A stretch of DNA of 64,000 nt from Stenotrophomonas maltophilia (GTDB lineage: Bacteria > Pseudomonadota > Gammaproteobacteria > Xanthomonadales > Xanthomonadaceae): assembly GCF_025642255.1 (NCBI RefSeq), contig NZ_CP106759.1, positions 3,933,501-3,997,500 on the forward strand, written 5' to 3'. The position numbers were made by a program, and so were the translations under genes. Below, in pieces: positions 43,672 through 52,460 of this stretch (within the stretch, counting starts at the first letter, position 1; every line of letters starts with the position of its first letter). The notes below the pieces were generated by a model that did no database searches, had not been told where the DNA came from, and saw only the letters and a program-made list of their open reading frames with translations.

Positions 43672-44293
43672 AGCGGCGCGCCTCGTCGGGGTTCAGCGTG
43701 GCGGGGGCTTCACTCAACGCGCTGAACTGGATCTGCGTGCGGTCCTTGTTCGCCTCGACGATCTCGACCTGGCGCACATAGCGGTCACCCTGCAGCGTCA
43801 GCGACTCGAAGGCCTTGGCCAGCATCGCCGACTTCGGTGTCAAACGCAGGCGCCAGCCCTGCCCTTCACGGCTGGCCGCCACGTTGAACTGGCCGGAGAG
43901 TGCCTGCACGTCGCCACTCATCAGCGCGAACATGATCGCATTCACCGAGCGCATCGCCGGCTGCTGCCGTGCATCGAGTTCAACGCGGGTGCTGCCATCG
44001 CGCTGGCGGCTGAGGATGCGGTCGGCGGTGACCACCACCTCGGAGGGGAACGGCGTGAGCGTGGTCCAGATCACACCGTGCTGGCGCGCGACCACGAACC
44101 GGCCGTGCGAGCGCAGCGGATTCCTGAAGCCACTGACCTGCTTTTCCTGGCTGAACTGGCCACGCAGCACCTCCGGACGCGCCACCGCCTGGGTGATCGC
44201 GTCGACGGCAGGATCGGCCGCCTGTACACGCGGTGCGGCCACCAGCAACAGCGCGCACAGCAGCACGCCTGGAAGACGGGCGAGCATGTTCAT
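43664..44293 (-). CDS. LolA-like outer membrane lipoprotein carrier protein, aryl polyene
   Basis: 209 residues from the ATG at 44293. The signal peptide ends at V-Q-A-A near residue 27. The mature protein has the LolA opening V-L-R-G-Q-F-S-Q-E-K-Q and the beta-rich pattern of LolA-like lipid carriers. It probably shuttles the polyene lipid across the periplasm with the MMPL pump and the lipoprotein. It overlaps the thioesterase gene by four bases. Confidence 0.8.
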   Translation of the reverse strand: MNMLARLPGVLLCALLLVAAPRVQAADPAVDAITQAVARPEVLRGQFSQEKQVSGFRNPLRSHGRFVVARQHGVIWTTLTPFPSEVVVTADRILSRQRDGSTRVELDARQQPAMRSVNAIMFALMSGDVQALSGQFNVAASREGQGWRLRLTPKSAMLAKAFESLTLQGDRYVRQVEIVEANKDRTQIQFSALSEAPATLNPDEARRFE

Positions 44294-44706
44294 GGCGCGG
44301 GCACTCCCAGACGTTCCCACAGTACCGGCGGGCATTGGTACAGCATCTCCTTGCTGGCGGCATCCACCGCGACCTGGATGGTCATGGCCCGGGTGGCCAC
44401 CTGGCCGCTCTCCGCATCCAGGATCTCGTAGTCGATCTTCAGCCGGTTCTCCCATTCGACGATGCGTGCACGCACCAGCAGCCGCTGGTTGAACAGCAGC
44501 GGTCGCACGTATTTCACGCGCGCATCGACCACCGGCCACAGGTAGCCCGATGCGAGCATCTGCGGGTAGTCGTAGTCGTGGCGCTGCAGCAGCGCACACC
44601 GGGCAATCTCCAGATACTTGAAGTAGTTGCCATGCCAGACCACGTTCATCGGATCGCAGTCGTGGAAGGCGGGGCGCAGCTCGATTTCACAGACCAGGTC
44701 ATTCAC
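44290..44706 (-). CDS. Acyl-CoA thioesterase (YbgC/4-hydroxybenzoyl-CoA type), aryl polyene
   Basis: 138 residues from a GTG at 44706, which overlaps the ammonia-lyase stop by eight bases (GTGAATGA). The catalytic Asp is in H-D-C-D-P-M-N-V-V-W-H-G-N-Y-F-K-Y, the hallmark of the hotdog 4HBT class. It probably releases or edits acyl thioesters in the pathway. Confidence 0.85.
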   Translation of the reverse strand: MNDLVCEIELRPAFHDCDPMNVVWHGNYFKYLEIARCALLQRHDYDYPQMLASGYLWPVVDARVKYVRPLLFNQRLLVRARIVEWENRLKIDYEILDAESGQVATRAMTIQVAVDAASKEMLYQCPPVLWERLGVPAP

Positions 44707-46249
44707 CGGAATACAGTTCCCAACGTTGCGCGCGGATCTCCACCAGCAGTTCCCGCAGTTCGCGATCCAGCGCGCGGTCTTCCTCGACCAGCGCGATGCG
44801 CTGCCCCAGGTCCACATACATGTCGGCCAGACTGCCATGCAGCTGCGCGTTCAGGCCAACCCGCTCGCGCAGTGCCAGGCCCTGGCGGGCGGCGATCAGC
44901 ATCGCCGCCACCACCTGTTCAGTCAGTTCGATCACACGCAGGCAGTCGCGCGCGGCGATGGTGCCCATGCTGACCTTGTCCTGGTTGTGGCATTCGGTCG
45001 AGCGCGAGAACACACTGGCCGGAAGGGTCTGCTTCAACGCTTCGGCGGTCCACGCCGAGACGCTGATCTGCAGTGCCTTCAGCCCGTGGTTGATTGCTGC
45101 CCGCGGGCCGGTAGCCGCCGACAGATTGGCGGGCAGGCCGTGGTTGTATCGCGCATCCACCACCAGCGCCAGCTGCCGGTCGAGCAGGTCGGCAAGGTTG
45201 GCCACGGTGTTCTTCAGCGTGTCCATTGCCAGTGCGATATGGCCGCCGTAGAAGTGGCCGCCGTGCAGGATGCGCTCGCCGTCGGCATCGATCAGCGGGT
45301 TGTCGTTGGCGCTGTTCAGCTCGGTTTCGATCAGCTGCCGCAGGAAGGGCAGGCTGTCTTCCAGCACGCCGATCACGTGCGGGGCGCACCGCAGCGAGTA
45401 ACGATCCTGCAGGCGCTGTTCGTTGCGCGGCGGCCGTTCGCTGTGCAGGTCGCGGCGCAGCCGTGCGGCGATGCGGGCCTGGCCCGGATGCGGCTTGGCC
45501 GCGAACAGGGTCTCGTCGAAATGGTGCGCGTTGCCGTCGCTGGCCAGCACGTTGAATGCGGTCAGGCGGGTGGCCAGGCGCGCCAGGTAGTCGGCACGCT
45601 GCCAGGCCAGGCAGGCCAGGCCGGTCATCACCGCAGTGCCGTTCATGATCGCAAGGCCTTCCTTCGGCCGCAGCTTCAGCGGGACCATGCCGATGCTCGC
45701 CAGTACTCCGGCAGCCGGTTGCACGCGGCCATCGTGCAGGACCTCGCGCTCGCCGCACAGCACCGCCGCCACGTATGACAGCGGCGTCAGGTCACCGCTG
45801 GCGCCGACCGATCCCTCCGCCGGGATCATCGGCAGCACGTCATGCCGCAACAGTGTGGCCAGGCCTTCCAGCAGGGCTACGCTGACACCGGACATGCCAC
45901 GCACCAGCGACGCCAGACGGGCAGCCAGCACCGCGCGGGTCTCGGCCGGGTCCAGGTAACGGCCCAGTCCGCAGCCATGGTAGGTGTACAGGTGGTGCGG
46001 CAACTCGGCCACCAGCGCCGGCGGGATGTTCACCGTGCACGAATCGCCGTAGCCGGTCGTCACGCCGTAGATCACCCCGTCCTCGCGCAGCAGGCGGTCG
46101 AGAAAATCGGCACCGCGCTGGATGTGGGCACGGAAGGCCGGGGCCTCGCTCAGTGCGGCCTCGCACTGGCGATGGGCCAGCGCCACCACGTCTTCGATGG
46201 TCAACGGTGCGTCGCCAAAGCGGCACACGGGTACGGCGTCAGTCGTCAT
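44699..46249 (-). CDS. Aromatic amino acid ammonia-lyase (HAL/PAL family), aryl polyene
   Basis: 516 residues from the ATG at 46249. The MIO-forming triad is in G-S-V-G-A-S-G-D-L-T-P-L, and the catalytic Tyr is in Y-G-V-T-T-G-Y-G-D-S. Family blocks N-S-A-N-D-N-P and F-S-R-S-T-E-C-H-N-Q-D-K are intact. In aryl-polyene loci the enzyme is thought to deaminate tyrosine or phenylalanine to a cinnamate-type starter. The second-shell selectivity residues cannot be assigned by eye. It overlaps the acyltransferase before it by 11 bases. Confidence 0.88.
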   Translation of the reverse strand: MTTDAVPVCRFGDAPLTIEDVVALAHRQCEAALSEAPAFRAHIQRGADFLDRLLREDGVIYGVTTGYGDSCTVNIPPALVAELPHHLYTYHGCGLGRYLDPAETRAVLAARLASLVRGMSGVSVALLEGLATLLRHDVLPMIPAEGSVGASGDLTPLSYVAAVLCGEREVLHDGRVQPAAGVLASIGMVPLKLRPKEGLAIMNGTAVMTGLACLAWQRADYLARLATRLTAFNVLASDGNAHHFDETLFAAKPHPGQARIAARLRRDLHSERPPRNEQRLQDRYSLRCAPHVIGVLEDSLPFLRQLIETELNSANDNPLIDADGERILHGGHFYGGHIALAMDTLKNTVANLADLLDRQLALVVDARYNHGLPANLSAATGPRAAINHGLKALQISVSAWTAEALKQTLPASVFSRSTECHNQDKVSMGTIAARDCLRVIELTEQVVAAMLIAARQGLALRERVGLNAQLHGSLADMYVDLGQRIALVEEDRALDRELRELLVEIRAQRWELYSGE

Positions 46250-47180
46250 GCGGAGCCTGATCCCAGAAGGGGAAGAAATTGAACCAGTCCAGCGGGGACT
46301 GGATGACCTGCAGTTCGAGCCACTGCGCGAAACGCTGCGCCTGCCCTGCCAGTGCCGCGTCCCGCGAGCCACGCGGCAGCACGATGCGATCGGCGAACTG
46401 CTCGAAGGCGACCCGGTACCCCTGGCCTTCATGCAGGCAGGCCATGGTGTACACCGGGCAGCCCAGTGCCGCCGCCAGCACGTAGGCACCGATGGGGAAC
46501 GGGGCACGGTGGCCGAGAAAATCCGCGGTGACGCTGCGTCCACCCTGCACTGGCGTGCGGTCGCCGACGATGGCCACGAAGCCACCGGCAGCCACGCGCT
46601 CGGACAGCATCATCGCCGTGGCCGGCCCCATCGCGGTGACCTGCACCAGTTCCACCGTTGCCAGCGGGTCCAACCGCTGCAGCAGGCGATTGAAGCGCTG
46701 CGCGTGCGCGGTGTGCACCAGCACGGTGATGCGGAACCCCGGCACCTGTTCGGCCAGCACCTGGCACAACTCCAGGCAGCCGATGTGGGCGGTCAGGATC
46801 AGCCCGCCTTCGCGGCGTGCGATCCTGTCCAGCACCAGATCGCGCCGCAGCTGGATGCGCTCGGGCGGATAGCGTCCGCCCAGGCCGAGGATCTTGTCCA
46901 GCAGGGTGTCGGCGAACGCGAAGAAATGGCGCAGGCTGTCGCGCCGCGTCGGCTCGCGGCCCAGCGCGCCACTGTGTGCCTGCAAGCGCTGTAGATACTG
47001 CAGTGATGCCTGCCGGGCCACGCGGTTGCCCAGCCAGTGGCAGAGCACCACCGGCCACACGCACAGGCGGAACGGCCAGCGCCCGAACCACCGATGCACC
47101 CAGCACAGGAACAACACGCCGGCCACCGATGTGGATTCACCGATGTCGGCCCAGTGCGGCGCACCTTGGGGGGCGGCCAT
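46239..47180 (-). CDS. LpxL-like acyltransferase, aryl polyene
   Basis: 313 residues from the ATG at 47180, immediately after the glycosyltransferase stop. The N-terminus has a hydrophobic stretch near residues 18-50. The catalytic H-x4-E is in T-A-H-I-G-C-L-E-L, and a second motif is G-D-R-T-P-V-Q-G-G-R. These are features of lysophospholipid acyltransferases of the LpxL/HtrB type. It probably joins the polyene to a lipid or sugar carrier at the inner membrane. Confidence 0.8.
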   Translation of the reverse strand: MAAPQGAPHWADIGESTSVAGVLFLCWVHRWFGRWPFRLCVWPVVLCHWLGNRVARQASLQYLQRLQAHSGALGREPTRRDSLRHFFAFADTLLDKILGLGGRYPPERIQLRRDLVLDRIARREGGLILTAHIGCLELCQVLAEQVPGFRITVLVHTAHAQRFNRLLQRLDPLATVELVQVTAMGPATAMMLSERVAAGGFVAIVGDRTPVQGGRSVTADFLGHRAPFPIGAYVLAAALGCPVYTMACLHEGQGYRVAFEQFADRIVLPRGSRDAALAGQAQRFAQWLELQVIQSPLDWFNFFPFWDQAPHDD

Positions 47181-47181
47181 C

Positions 47182-47952
47182 TCAGCCCTGCCCCTGCAGG
47201 CGGCGCCAGAGCAGGCGCGGTGCGCGCCGGAGCATGCCGAAGAACAGGCGCGCATGCATGCGGCTGATGCGTACGTTGTCGCGCCACACATCGAAATGCG
47301 AGACACCGTCTGCCGGATAGGTCACCCGCGTCGCCAGATGTTCCACCGGCACCTGCCGCCAGTACAGCCGCACCATCACTTCGGTATCGAAATCCATGCG
47401 CCGGCCGATGGTCTCTTCGCCCATCAGGCGCAGCACCGGAGGCAGTGGATAGACACGGAAACCGCACATGGTGTCGCGCAGATGCAGCGACAGCGTGTTG
47501 ATCCAGACCCAGACATGCGTTGCGTAGCGACCGTACAGGCGGGCCTTGGGCACACTGGCATCGTAGGCGGGAATGCCGCAGATCACCGCGTCCTGCCGCG
47601 CACGCGCGGCCGCGATGAAGCGCGGCAGGTCGCCGGTGTCATGCTGGCCGTCGGCATCGATCTGCAGCACGTGGCTGCAGCCCCGCCTTGCGGCCTCGGC
47701 GAAGCCCGCCAGCATCGCCCCACCCTTGCCCTGGTTGACCGGCAGACGCAGCAGATCGACCCCTTCACGCTGCGCCAGCGCCTGCAGCACCGAAGCACAT
47801 GATGCATGCGAGCCATCGTCCACAAGCAGGCAGGGCAGGCCAGCGCGCTGCACGCCATCGACCACCGCGGCGACAGCATGTTCGTGGTCGTAGACGGGAA
47901 TCACCACCAGTGGCGCGAACGCGGCACCGGCATCGGCCGGATCACTGCGCAT
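47182..47952 (-). CDS. Glycosyltransferase family 2, aryl polyene
   Basis: 256 residues from the ATG at 47952, 11 bases inside the ligase gene. The nucleotide-sugar fold has V-V-I-P-V-Y-D-H near residue 15, L-V-D-D-G-S and the D-x-D motif in Q-I-D-A-D-G-Q-H-D. It resembles dolichol-phosphate-mannose-synthase-like GT2 enzymes. In this locus it probably adds a sugar to the polyene or its lipid anchor. Confidence 0.82.
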   Translation of the reverse strand: MRSDPADAGAAFAPLVVIPVYDHEHAVAAVVDGVQRAGLPCLLVDDGSHASCASVLQALAQREGVDLLRLPVNQGKGGAMLAGFAEAARRGCSHVLQIDADGQHDTGDLPRFIAAARARQDAVICGIPAYDASVPKARLYGRYATHVWVWINTLSLHLRDTMCGFRVYPLPPVLRLMGEETIGRRMDFDTEVMVRLYWRQVPVEHLATRVTYPADGVSHFDVWRDNVRISRMHARLFFGMLRRAPRLLWRRLQGQG

Positions 47953-49627
47953 CGGCGAAGACCATCCTGCCACTGGCGTGTACGCCATGCACGGAGGCAT
48001 AGCGGAAGACCAGCACGTTGCGTGCGGTATCCCAGTCCAGATGCAGCGTCAGCTCGTCGCCCGGACGCGCCACATGCTGGAACTTCACCGCATCCATGCG
48101 CACGAACCCCTCCGGCATCGCAAAGGCCTGCCGGGCAAAGCGCACCGCCCAGTCCACCTGGGCCACGCCGGGCAGGATCGCGGCCTGCGGGAAATGTCCC
48201 TGGAACGGGCGCAGCGCCGGGTCCAGGGTCATGCGCAGGGTAGCGCTGGCCGCCTCGCGCCGATCCCATACCGGCACCGGCATCGACGGCTGGAACAGGG
48301 CCACCAGCGCGGCCTGGGTCACCTTGCCCTGCGCATTCACCGGCAGCGTGGGTACCAGCCGCCAGCGGCGCGGACGGGTCACGGCGTCATGGCTCTGTGC
48401 CAGGCGCGCGGCCAGCCGCTGGCCCAGCGCGCGGCGCGCGGCATCATCGGCATCAAGCAGTGCCGCATCGGCCGGCACCACCACGGCCGCCAGCTGCTCG
48501 CGCTGGCCGGGCAGCACCAGCACGCGCACGTCATCGACGTCCGCGTCGTCGCGCAACGCACGTTCCAGCGCATCGAGCGAAACGCGGCGCTCTTCGATCT
48601 TGACGATGCGGTCGGCGCGGCCGAGCAGGCGGAAGCAACCCTCGGCCAGCGCTTCCACCCGATCCTGCGTGCACCACCAGTCGCGGCTCTGCAGATGGGG
48701 TGAAGCCACCGCCAGGCAGCCTCCCTCGATTCTCCACTGCACCCCCGGAAGCGGCTGCCAGGGCGGAAGATCGGTATCCCAGCGACGCCAGGCGATGCCG
48801 CCGGTCTCGCTGCTGCCGTAGACCTCGGTCGGTGCGACTGCCATCCATTGCCGCACCTGCCGCGCTGCCTCTTCCGGCAGCGGGCCGCCAGAGGAGAACA
48901 CAGCGCGCAGGTGGCCCTGCAGGCTGGCCCAATCCAGCTGCGCAGGCAGGCGCTTGAGGTGCGCCGGGGTCGCCACCAGCACCGTCTGCGTGCCCGCCAG
49001 CGCAGCGACCAGATCCTCATGGAAGAACCGCCGCGGATGGATCAGGCGACCGGCGGCCAGCGGCCACAGCACGCGGAACAGCAGGCCGTAGATGTGCTGG
49101 TGCGACACCGTGCCATGCACCTGCGCGCCTTCCAGCTGTGCGCCGAACGCGGCCTGCAACGCATCGACCTCGCGCGCCAGCTGGTCCAGGCGCTTGTCGA
49201 TCGCAGTGGGTTCGCCGGTGCTGCCCGACGTGAACACGCACAGCTCGCAGGCATGCTCGTCCAACGCATCCAGCTCGACCTGCGCACCGGCGGCCGCCAT
49301 CATCAGTGGCCGGTAATCACGGGAAACGTCACCGGCAAAACCGCTCACCTGCGGCTGCAGGGCCTGCAGCGTGGCGGGCAGGTTGTCGGCGGCCAGGAAC
49401 ACCCGCTTGCCGGCGTGCCAGGCACCGAACAGCGCCTCGGCGAACGACACGGCATCATCGAAGTACAGCGCCCAGTCACGGCCGTCAGTGGCGGCAAACG
49501 CCGTACGCCAGGCCACTACGCGCTGGCGGAATTGCTGATGGTCGACCACTTCGCCATCGCGGATGCCGACAGCACGCTGCGGCCGCGCATCCCGCAGCAG
49601 CCGGTCCAGGGCAATCCACTCAGCCAT
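47942..49627 (-). CDS. Acyl-AMP ligase fused to a hotdog (dehydratase-like) domain, aryl polyene
   Basis: 561 residues. The AMP-ligase part (1-440) has the P-loop F-T-S-G-S-T-G-E-P, Y-G-S-S-E-T-G-G and the late G-R-A-D-R-I-V-K-I-E-E-R-R-V-S-L. A C-terminal hotdog region (about 455-561) includes F-Q-G-H-F-P-Q-A-A-I-L-P-G-V, as in the ApeI-type dehydratase, where the histidine in G-H-F-P is catalytic. The protein probably activates the aromatic acid and loads it on the carrier protein, while its hotdog part dehydrates. It overlaps the membrane-protein gene by eight bases. Confidence 0.85.
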   Translation of the reverse strand: MAEWIALDRLLRDARPQRAVGIRDGEVVDHQQFRQRVVAWRTAFAATDGRDWALYFDDAVSFAEALFGAWHAGKRVFLAADNLPATLQALQPQVSGFAGDVSRDYRPLMMAAAGAQVELDALDEHACELCVFTSGSTGEPTAIDKRLDQLAREVDALQAAFGAQLEGAQVHGTVSHQHIYGLLFRVLWPLAAGRLIHPRRFFHEDLVAALAGTQTVLVATPAHLKRLPAQLDWASLQGHLRAVFSSGGPLPEEAARQVRQWMAVAPTEVYGSSETGGIAWRRWDTDLPPWQPLPGVQWRIEGGCLAVASPHLQSRDWWCTQDRVEALAEGCFRLLGRADRIVKIEERRVSLDALERALRDDADVDDVRVLVLPGQREQLAAVVVPADAALLDADDAARRALGQRLAARLAQSHDAVTRPRRWRLVPTLPVNAQGKVTQAALVALFQPSMPVPVWDRREAASATLRMTLDPALRPFQGHFPQAAILPGVAQVDWAVRFARQAFAMPEGFVRMDAVKFQHVARPGDELTLHLDWDTARNVLVFRYASVHGVHASGRMVFADAQ

Positions 49628-50171
49628 GGGCGTGCGCCGCCTTCACCCGTCGCCGCACCAGCCATTCGCCTGCGAACAATACGCCCATCATCACGTACGC
49701 CAACAATCCGTTGTAGAGCATCCAGACCCGATCCGATGCGTACAGCGCGGTGAGCAGGGCCAGACTGCCGTTGAGAACGAAGAAGCCGCACCACACCTGG
49801 GTGACGCGGCGGGTATAGGCCACCGCGAACGGTGGCAGGTCCGGCTCCTGCAGCCGCGCCAGGCGCTCCACCAGCGGCGGCCCGAACCGCAGGCTGATGG
49901 CGAACACGCACAGCATCACCACGTTCACCAGCGCCGGGTACAGCTTCAGCGGCAGCGCCTGGTTGAGCACGGTGGCCAGCACCGCCAGCAGTCCGGTACC
50001 GGCTGCAGCAGCCCACCACAGCGGCTGGCGCGTGCTCAGGGCACGCAGCAATGCCAGGGTGAACAGCAGCAGTGCCAGCCAGCGCGGCTCGAAGCGGCCC
50101 ATCGCCAGGTAGACGAGCAGCGGGTAGGCCAGCGAAATCGCCGCCACCACGACCGTACGCGCGCGTGCCAA
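49620..50171 (-). CDS. COG4648-type membrane protein, aryl polyene locus
   Basis: About 183 residues from a TTG at 50171, just after the second carrier protein's stop. The frame is open further upstream, and GTG codons about 15 bases into the gene are alternatives. There are five or so membrane helices and a conserved S-L-R-F-G-P-P-L-V-E-R block, then F-F-V-L-N-G. The family occurs regularly in aryl-polyene clusters. No reaction is known. Confidence 0.7.
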   Translation of the reverse strand: MARARTVVVAAISLAYPLLVYLAMGRFEPRWLALLLFTLALLRALSTRQPLWWAAAAGTGLLAVLATVLNQALPLKLYPALVNVVMLCVFAISLRFGPPLVERLARLQEPDLPPFAVAYTRRVTQVWCGFFVLNGSLALLTALYASDRVWMLYNGLLAYVMMGVLFAGEWLVRRRVKAAHAHG

Positions 50172-50193
50172 GGCGGAGCCGCCCGCGCTGCGG

Positions 50194-50451
50194 TCAGGCT
50201 GCTGCCTGGTCCGGCAGCAGCCGGTGCACGACATCCACGATGTCCTGCACGGTGCGCACGGCCTTGAACGCTTCCGGCTGCAGGTTGCGGCCGAGCAGCG
50301 GCTTGAGCTGCACGATCAGGTCGACCGCATCGATGCTGTCGATGTCCAGGTCGTCATAGAGACGTGCCTCGGGGGTGATCCGGGCCGGTTCGATCTCGAA
50401 GCTGTCGGTCAGGATGTTGACGATGCGTTCGAACAGTTCATTCTTGGTCAT
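50194..50451 (-). CDS. Acyl carrier protein 2, aryl polyene
   Basis: 85 residues. The phosphopantetheine serine is in D-L-D-I-D-S-I-D-A-V-D-L, and length and acidity fit carrier proteins. The N-terminus is M-T-K-N-E-L-F-E-R-I. It is one of two adjacent carrier proteins, which probably carry the starter and the growing chain. Confidence 0.9.
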   Translation of the reverse strand: MTKNELFERIVNILTDSFEIEPARITPEARLYDDLDIDSIDAVDLIVQLKPLLGRNLQPEAFKAVRTVQDIVDVVHRLLPDQAAA

Positions 50452-50468
50452 GGCAGCTCCTGGCGCCG

Positions 50469-50726
50469 TTACGACTGGCGGGCGGCGACGAACTCGCCGA
50501 GCGCGCGCACGCTGGAGAAATGGCGCCGGGTCTCTTCCGAGTCGGACGACAGGCTCACACCGTACTTCTTCTGCAGCGCCAGGCCCAGTTCCAGAGCGTC
50601 GATCGAATCCAGGCCCAGGCCCTCGACGAACAGCGGCGCAGTCGGATCGATGTCCTCCGGCGTGATGTCCTCCAGTGAAAGCGAGGAAATGATCAATTCC
50701 TTGATCTCGTGCTCAAGTGCTTGCAC
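50469..50726 (-). CDS. Acyl carrier protein 1, aryl polyene
   Basis: 85 residues from a GTG at 50726 with GGAG nine bases upstream; the frame is open further upstream but overlaps the acyltransferase. The phosphopantetheine serine is in G-L-G-L-D-S-I-D-A-L-E-L. The start is 14 bases inside the preceding acyltransferase gene. Confidence 0.85.
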   Translation of the reverse strand: MQALEHEIKELIISSLSLEDITPEDIDPTAPLFVEGLGLDSIDALELGLALQKKYGVSLSSDSEETRRHFSSVRALGEFVAARQS

Positions 50727-51510
50727 GGGTCGAATCTCCAGACAGGTCGAAATAACGAGAAAGGTGCTCGGTGACGCGGCGTGCTGCCAAGGCATCCCCC
50801 CTTGGCGCGTCGTCTTCGGCCAGGAATGGCGCGATCGGGATATCTTCGCCGATCTGCAGCCGAACGTGAAAGCGACGTGAGGGCACACGATACCATTTCT
50901 GCCCTTTGCTCAGGGTTGGCGGGGTACAGGTGATCCGCACCGGCGTGATGTCCAGCCGGCCGCGGACGGCGATATTGGCGGCCCCACGCTGAAGCCTCGG
51001 CGACTGGCCGGGCACGCTGCGGGTCCCTTCCGGGAAGATGACCAGGCTGCCGCCGGCCCGTACCGCGGCCACGCAGTCATCGACCAGGCCGGCCCCGTCG
51101 TCATTGGAAATGTAGCCGGCGGCCCGGACCGGGCCCCGCATGAACGGGTTGCGGGCCACCGCCCGTTTGACCACGCAGTCGGCATTGGGCAGCAGCGAGA
51201 CCAGGCAGACCACGTCGATCAGGGTGGGGTGGTTGGCCAGGACCAGCAGGCCGTCGCGCTGCAGGCGCTCGCGCCCTTCGATCTCATAGGTCATCACCCC
51301 GAGCCCGCGCATCAGCCGCAGGTGGCTGGCGAACGCCACCTGCACTACGCGGCGGGCGCGACGGCGGCGGGCCACCGGATCACGCATCAGCAGCAGGACC
51401 GGCATCACCACGGCGCCCAGCAGCAGGCCCCCGATGCCGAACGCAGCAAAACTCAGGCCGGTGCCCACCACCCGCCAGGCAAGATCGAGGCGGCGCAGCG
51501 CCTCAGCCAC
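50713..51510 (-). CDS. 1-acylglycerol-3-phosphate acyltransferase-like (PlsC family), aryl polyene
   Basis: 265 residues from a GTG at 51510, which has GGAG six bases upstream and overlaps the upstream stop; an ATG at 51537 is an alternative. The catalytic H-x4-D is N-H-P-T-L-I-D. Further motifs are F-P-E-G-T-R-S and the membrane helices near residues 15-42. It transfers acyl chains to a lipid acceptor and may couple the polyene to phospholipid-like anchors. Confidence 0.82.
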   Translation of the reverse strand: MAEALRRLDLAWRVVGTGLSFAAFGIGGLLLGAVVMPVLLLMRDPVARRRRARRVVQVAFASHLRLMRGLGVMTYEIEGRERLQRDGLLVLANHPTLIDVVCLVSLLPNADCVVKRAVARNPFMRGPVRAAGYISNDDGAGLVDDCVAAVRAGGSLVIFPEGTRSVPGQSPRLQRGAANIAVRGRLDITPVRITCTPPTLSKGQKWYRVPSRRFHVRLQIGEDIPIAPFLAEDDAPRGDALAARRVTEHLSRYFDLSGDSTRAST

Positions 51511-52246
51511 GGCGGCTCCAGCGCCAGCGCTGGCCATTGGCAACGTGTTCCAGCGCCGGCGCGCCCGCGAGCAGGAAGCGGTGCAGGTCCAACGCGTGCG
51601 GCAACAGGCCGGGCGCGGCGGTAACCGGGGCCGGCGCGTCATCCCACTGCAGCGACAGCGTCGGCAGCGCCTGTGTCGGCGCCACCACACGCCAGCACCA
51701 AGCGAAGAACGGATCGGGTTCGTCGGCGAACGTCGCGTAAACTTCGGGCAACGGCGACTCGTAGACCACCACCCGCACTTCGCGGGCGCCATCGGCCAGC
51801 AGACCGGCGGCCTCCAGGCAGGCGGCCTCCACCGTCGCCTGGCCGGCAGCCAGCGCCAGATAGTTGCCGCGATGGCCACGAGCGATCGAGTACAGCGCAG
51901 CGATCGCGTTATGGACCGACAGGCCGAATCCGGTGGGCGACAGGGGCTGCTCGTTCACCAGCGCCCCGAGCAGGTCCATCGAGCGCGCTACATCACCATG
52001 GCGGCTGGCAAACACCAGCGGTACCTGGCTGTCGGCCCCTTGGCCATCCTCGCACCAGCAGGCCGTCTGGATCGCCATCCGCCCCAGCCGCTCGATGCGG
52101 CGGCGCTGCATCGCGGGCACCTCGGACAGCGCCGGCGTGCCCTCGCCCTGTGGCAGGAAGGGTGCGTCAGCCCAGCTCAGCCACTGGCTGCGCTCGCTCA
52201 GGCCAGGTGCCCAGGCAGCCCAGTCGACGATGGAGAATTCGATCAT
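51503..52246 (-). CDS. Chain-length-factor-like ketosynthase homologue, first gene of aryl polyene operon
   Basis: 247 residues. It matches the 'beta-ketoacyl synthase chain length factor' family, an N-terminal ketosynthase half. It has V-F-A-S-R-H-G-D and G-F-G-L-S-V-H-N-A, but no active-site cysteine in the usual place. It probably pairs with the catalytic ketosynthase encoded 12 kb downstream in the same operon and sets chain length. It is the first gene, so the operon promoter should lie in 52247-52460. Confidence 0.8.
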   Translation of the reverse strand: MIEFSIVDWAAWAPGLSERSQWLSWADAPFLPQGEGTPALSEVPAMQRRRIERLGRMAIQTACWCEDGQGADSQVPLVFASRHGDVARSMDLLGALVNEQPLSPTGFGLSVHNAIAALYSIARGHRGNYLALAAGQATVEAACLEAAGLLADGAREVRVVVYESPLPEVYATFADEPDPFFAWCWRVVAPTQALPTLSLQWDDAPAPVTAAPGLLPHALDLHRFLLAGAPALEHVANGQRWRWSRRG

Positions 52247-52460
52247 CTAGCGATGGTGCTTCATCAGGAGAACGATGGCACGAGCCATTATGGCGACGCG
52301 CGGCGGCCCCCCGTCCCTGCAGCCGTGCGTCCGTCCAGGACGTCGCCGGCTGCCCCCCTGGCGGCCGGAAAGGAGCGCACGCTAGCACGTCCTGCGCAGG
52401 GTGTGCAGGTTTCACATTGCACAACACGGGGCCGGCACCTGTGGCCCCGCACGCCATTGC
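52247..52460. promoter_or_regulatory. Leader and likely promoter region of the aryl polyene operon
   Basis: 214 bases between the first pigment gene and cioB, both on the minus strand. On the minus strand TTGTGC near 52426 and GCTAGC near 52383 are the only promoter-like words; spacing is poor and I do not assign a sigma factor. No tRNA or riboswitch is seen. Confidence 0.3.
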
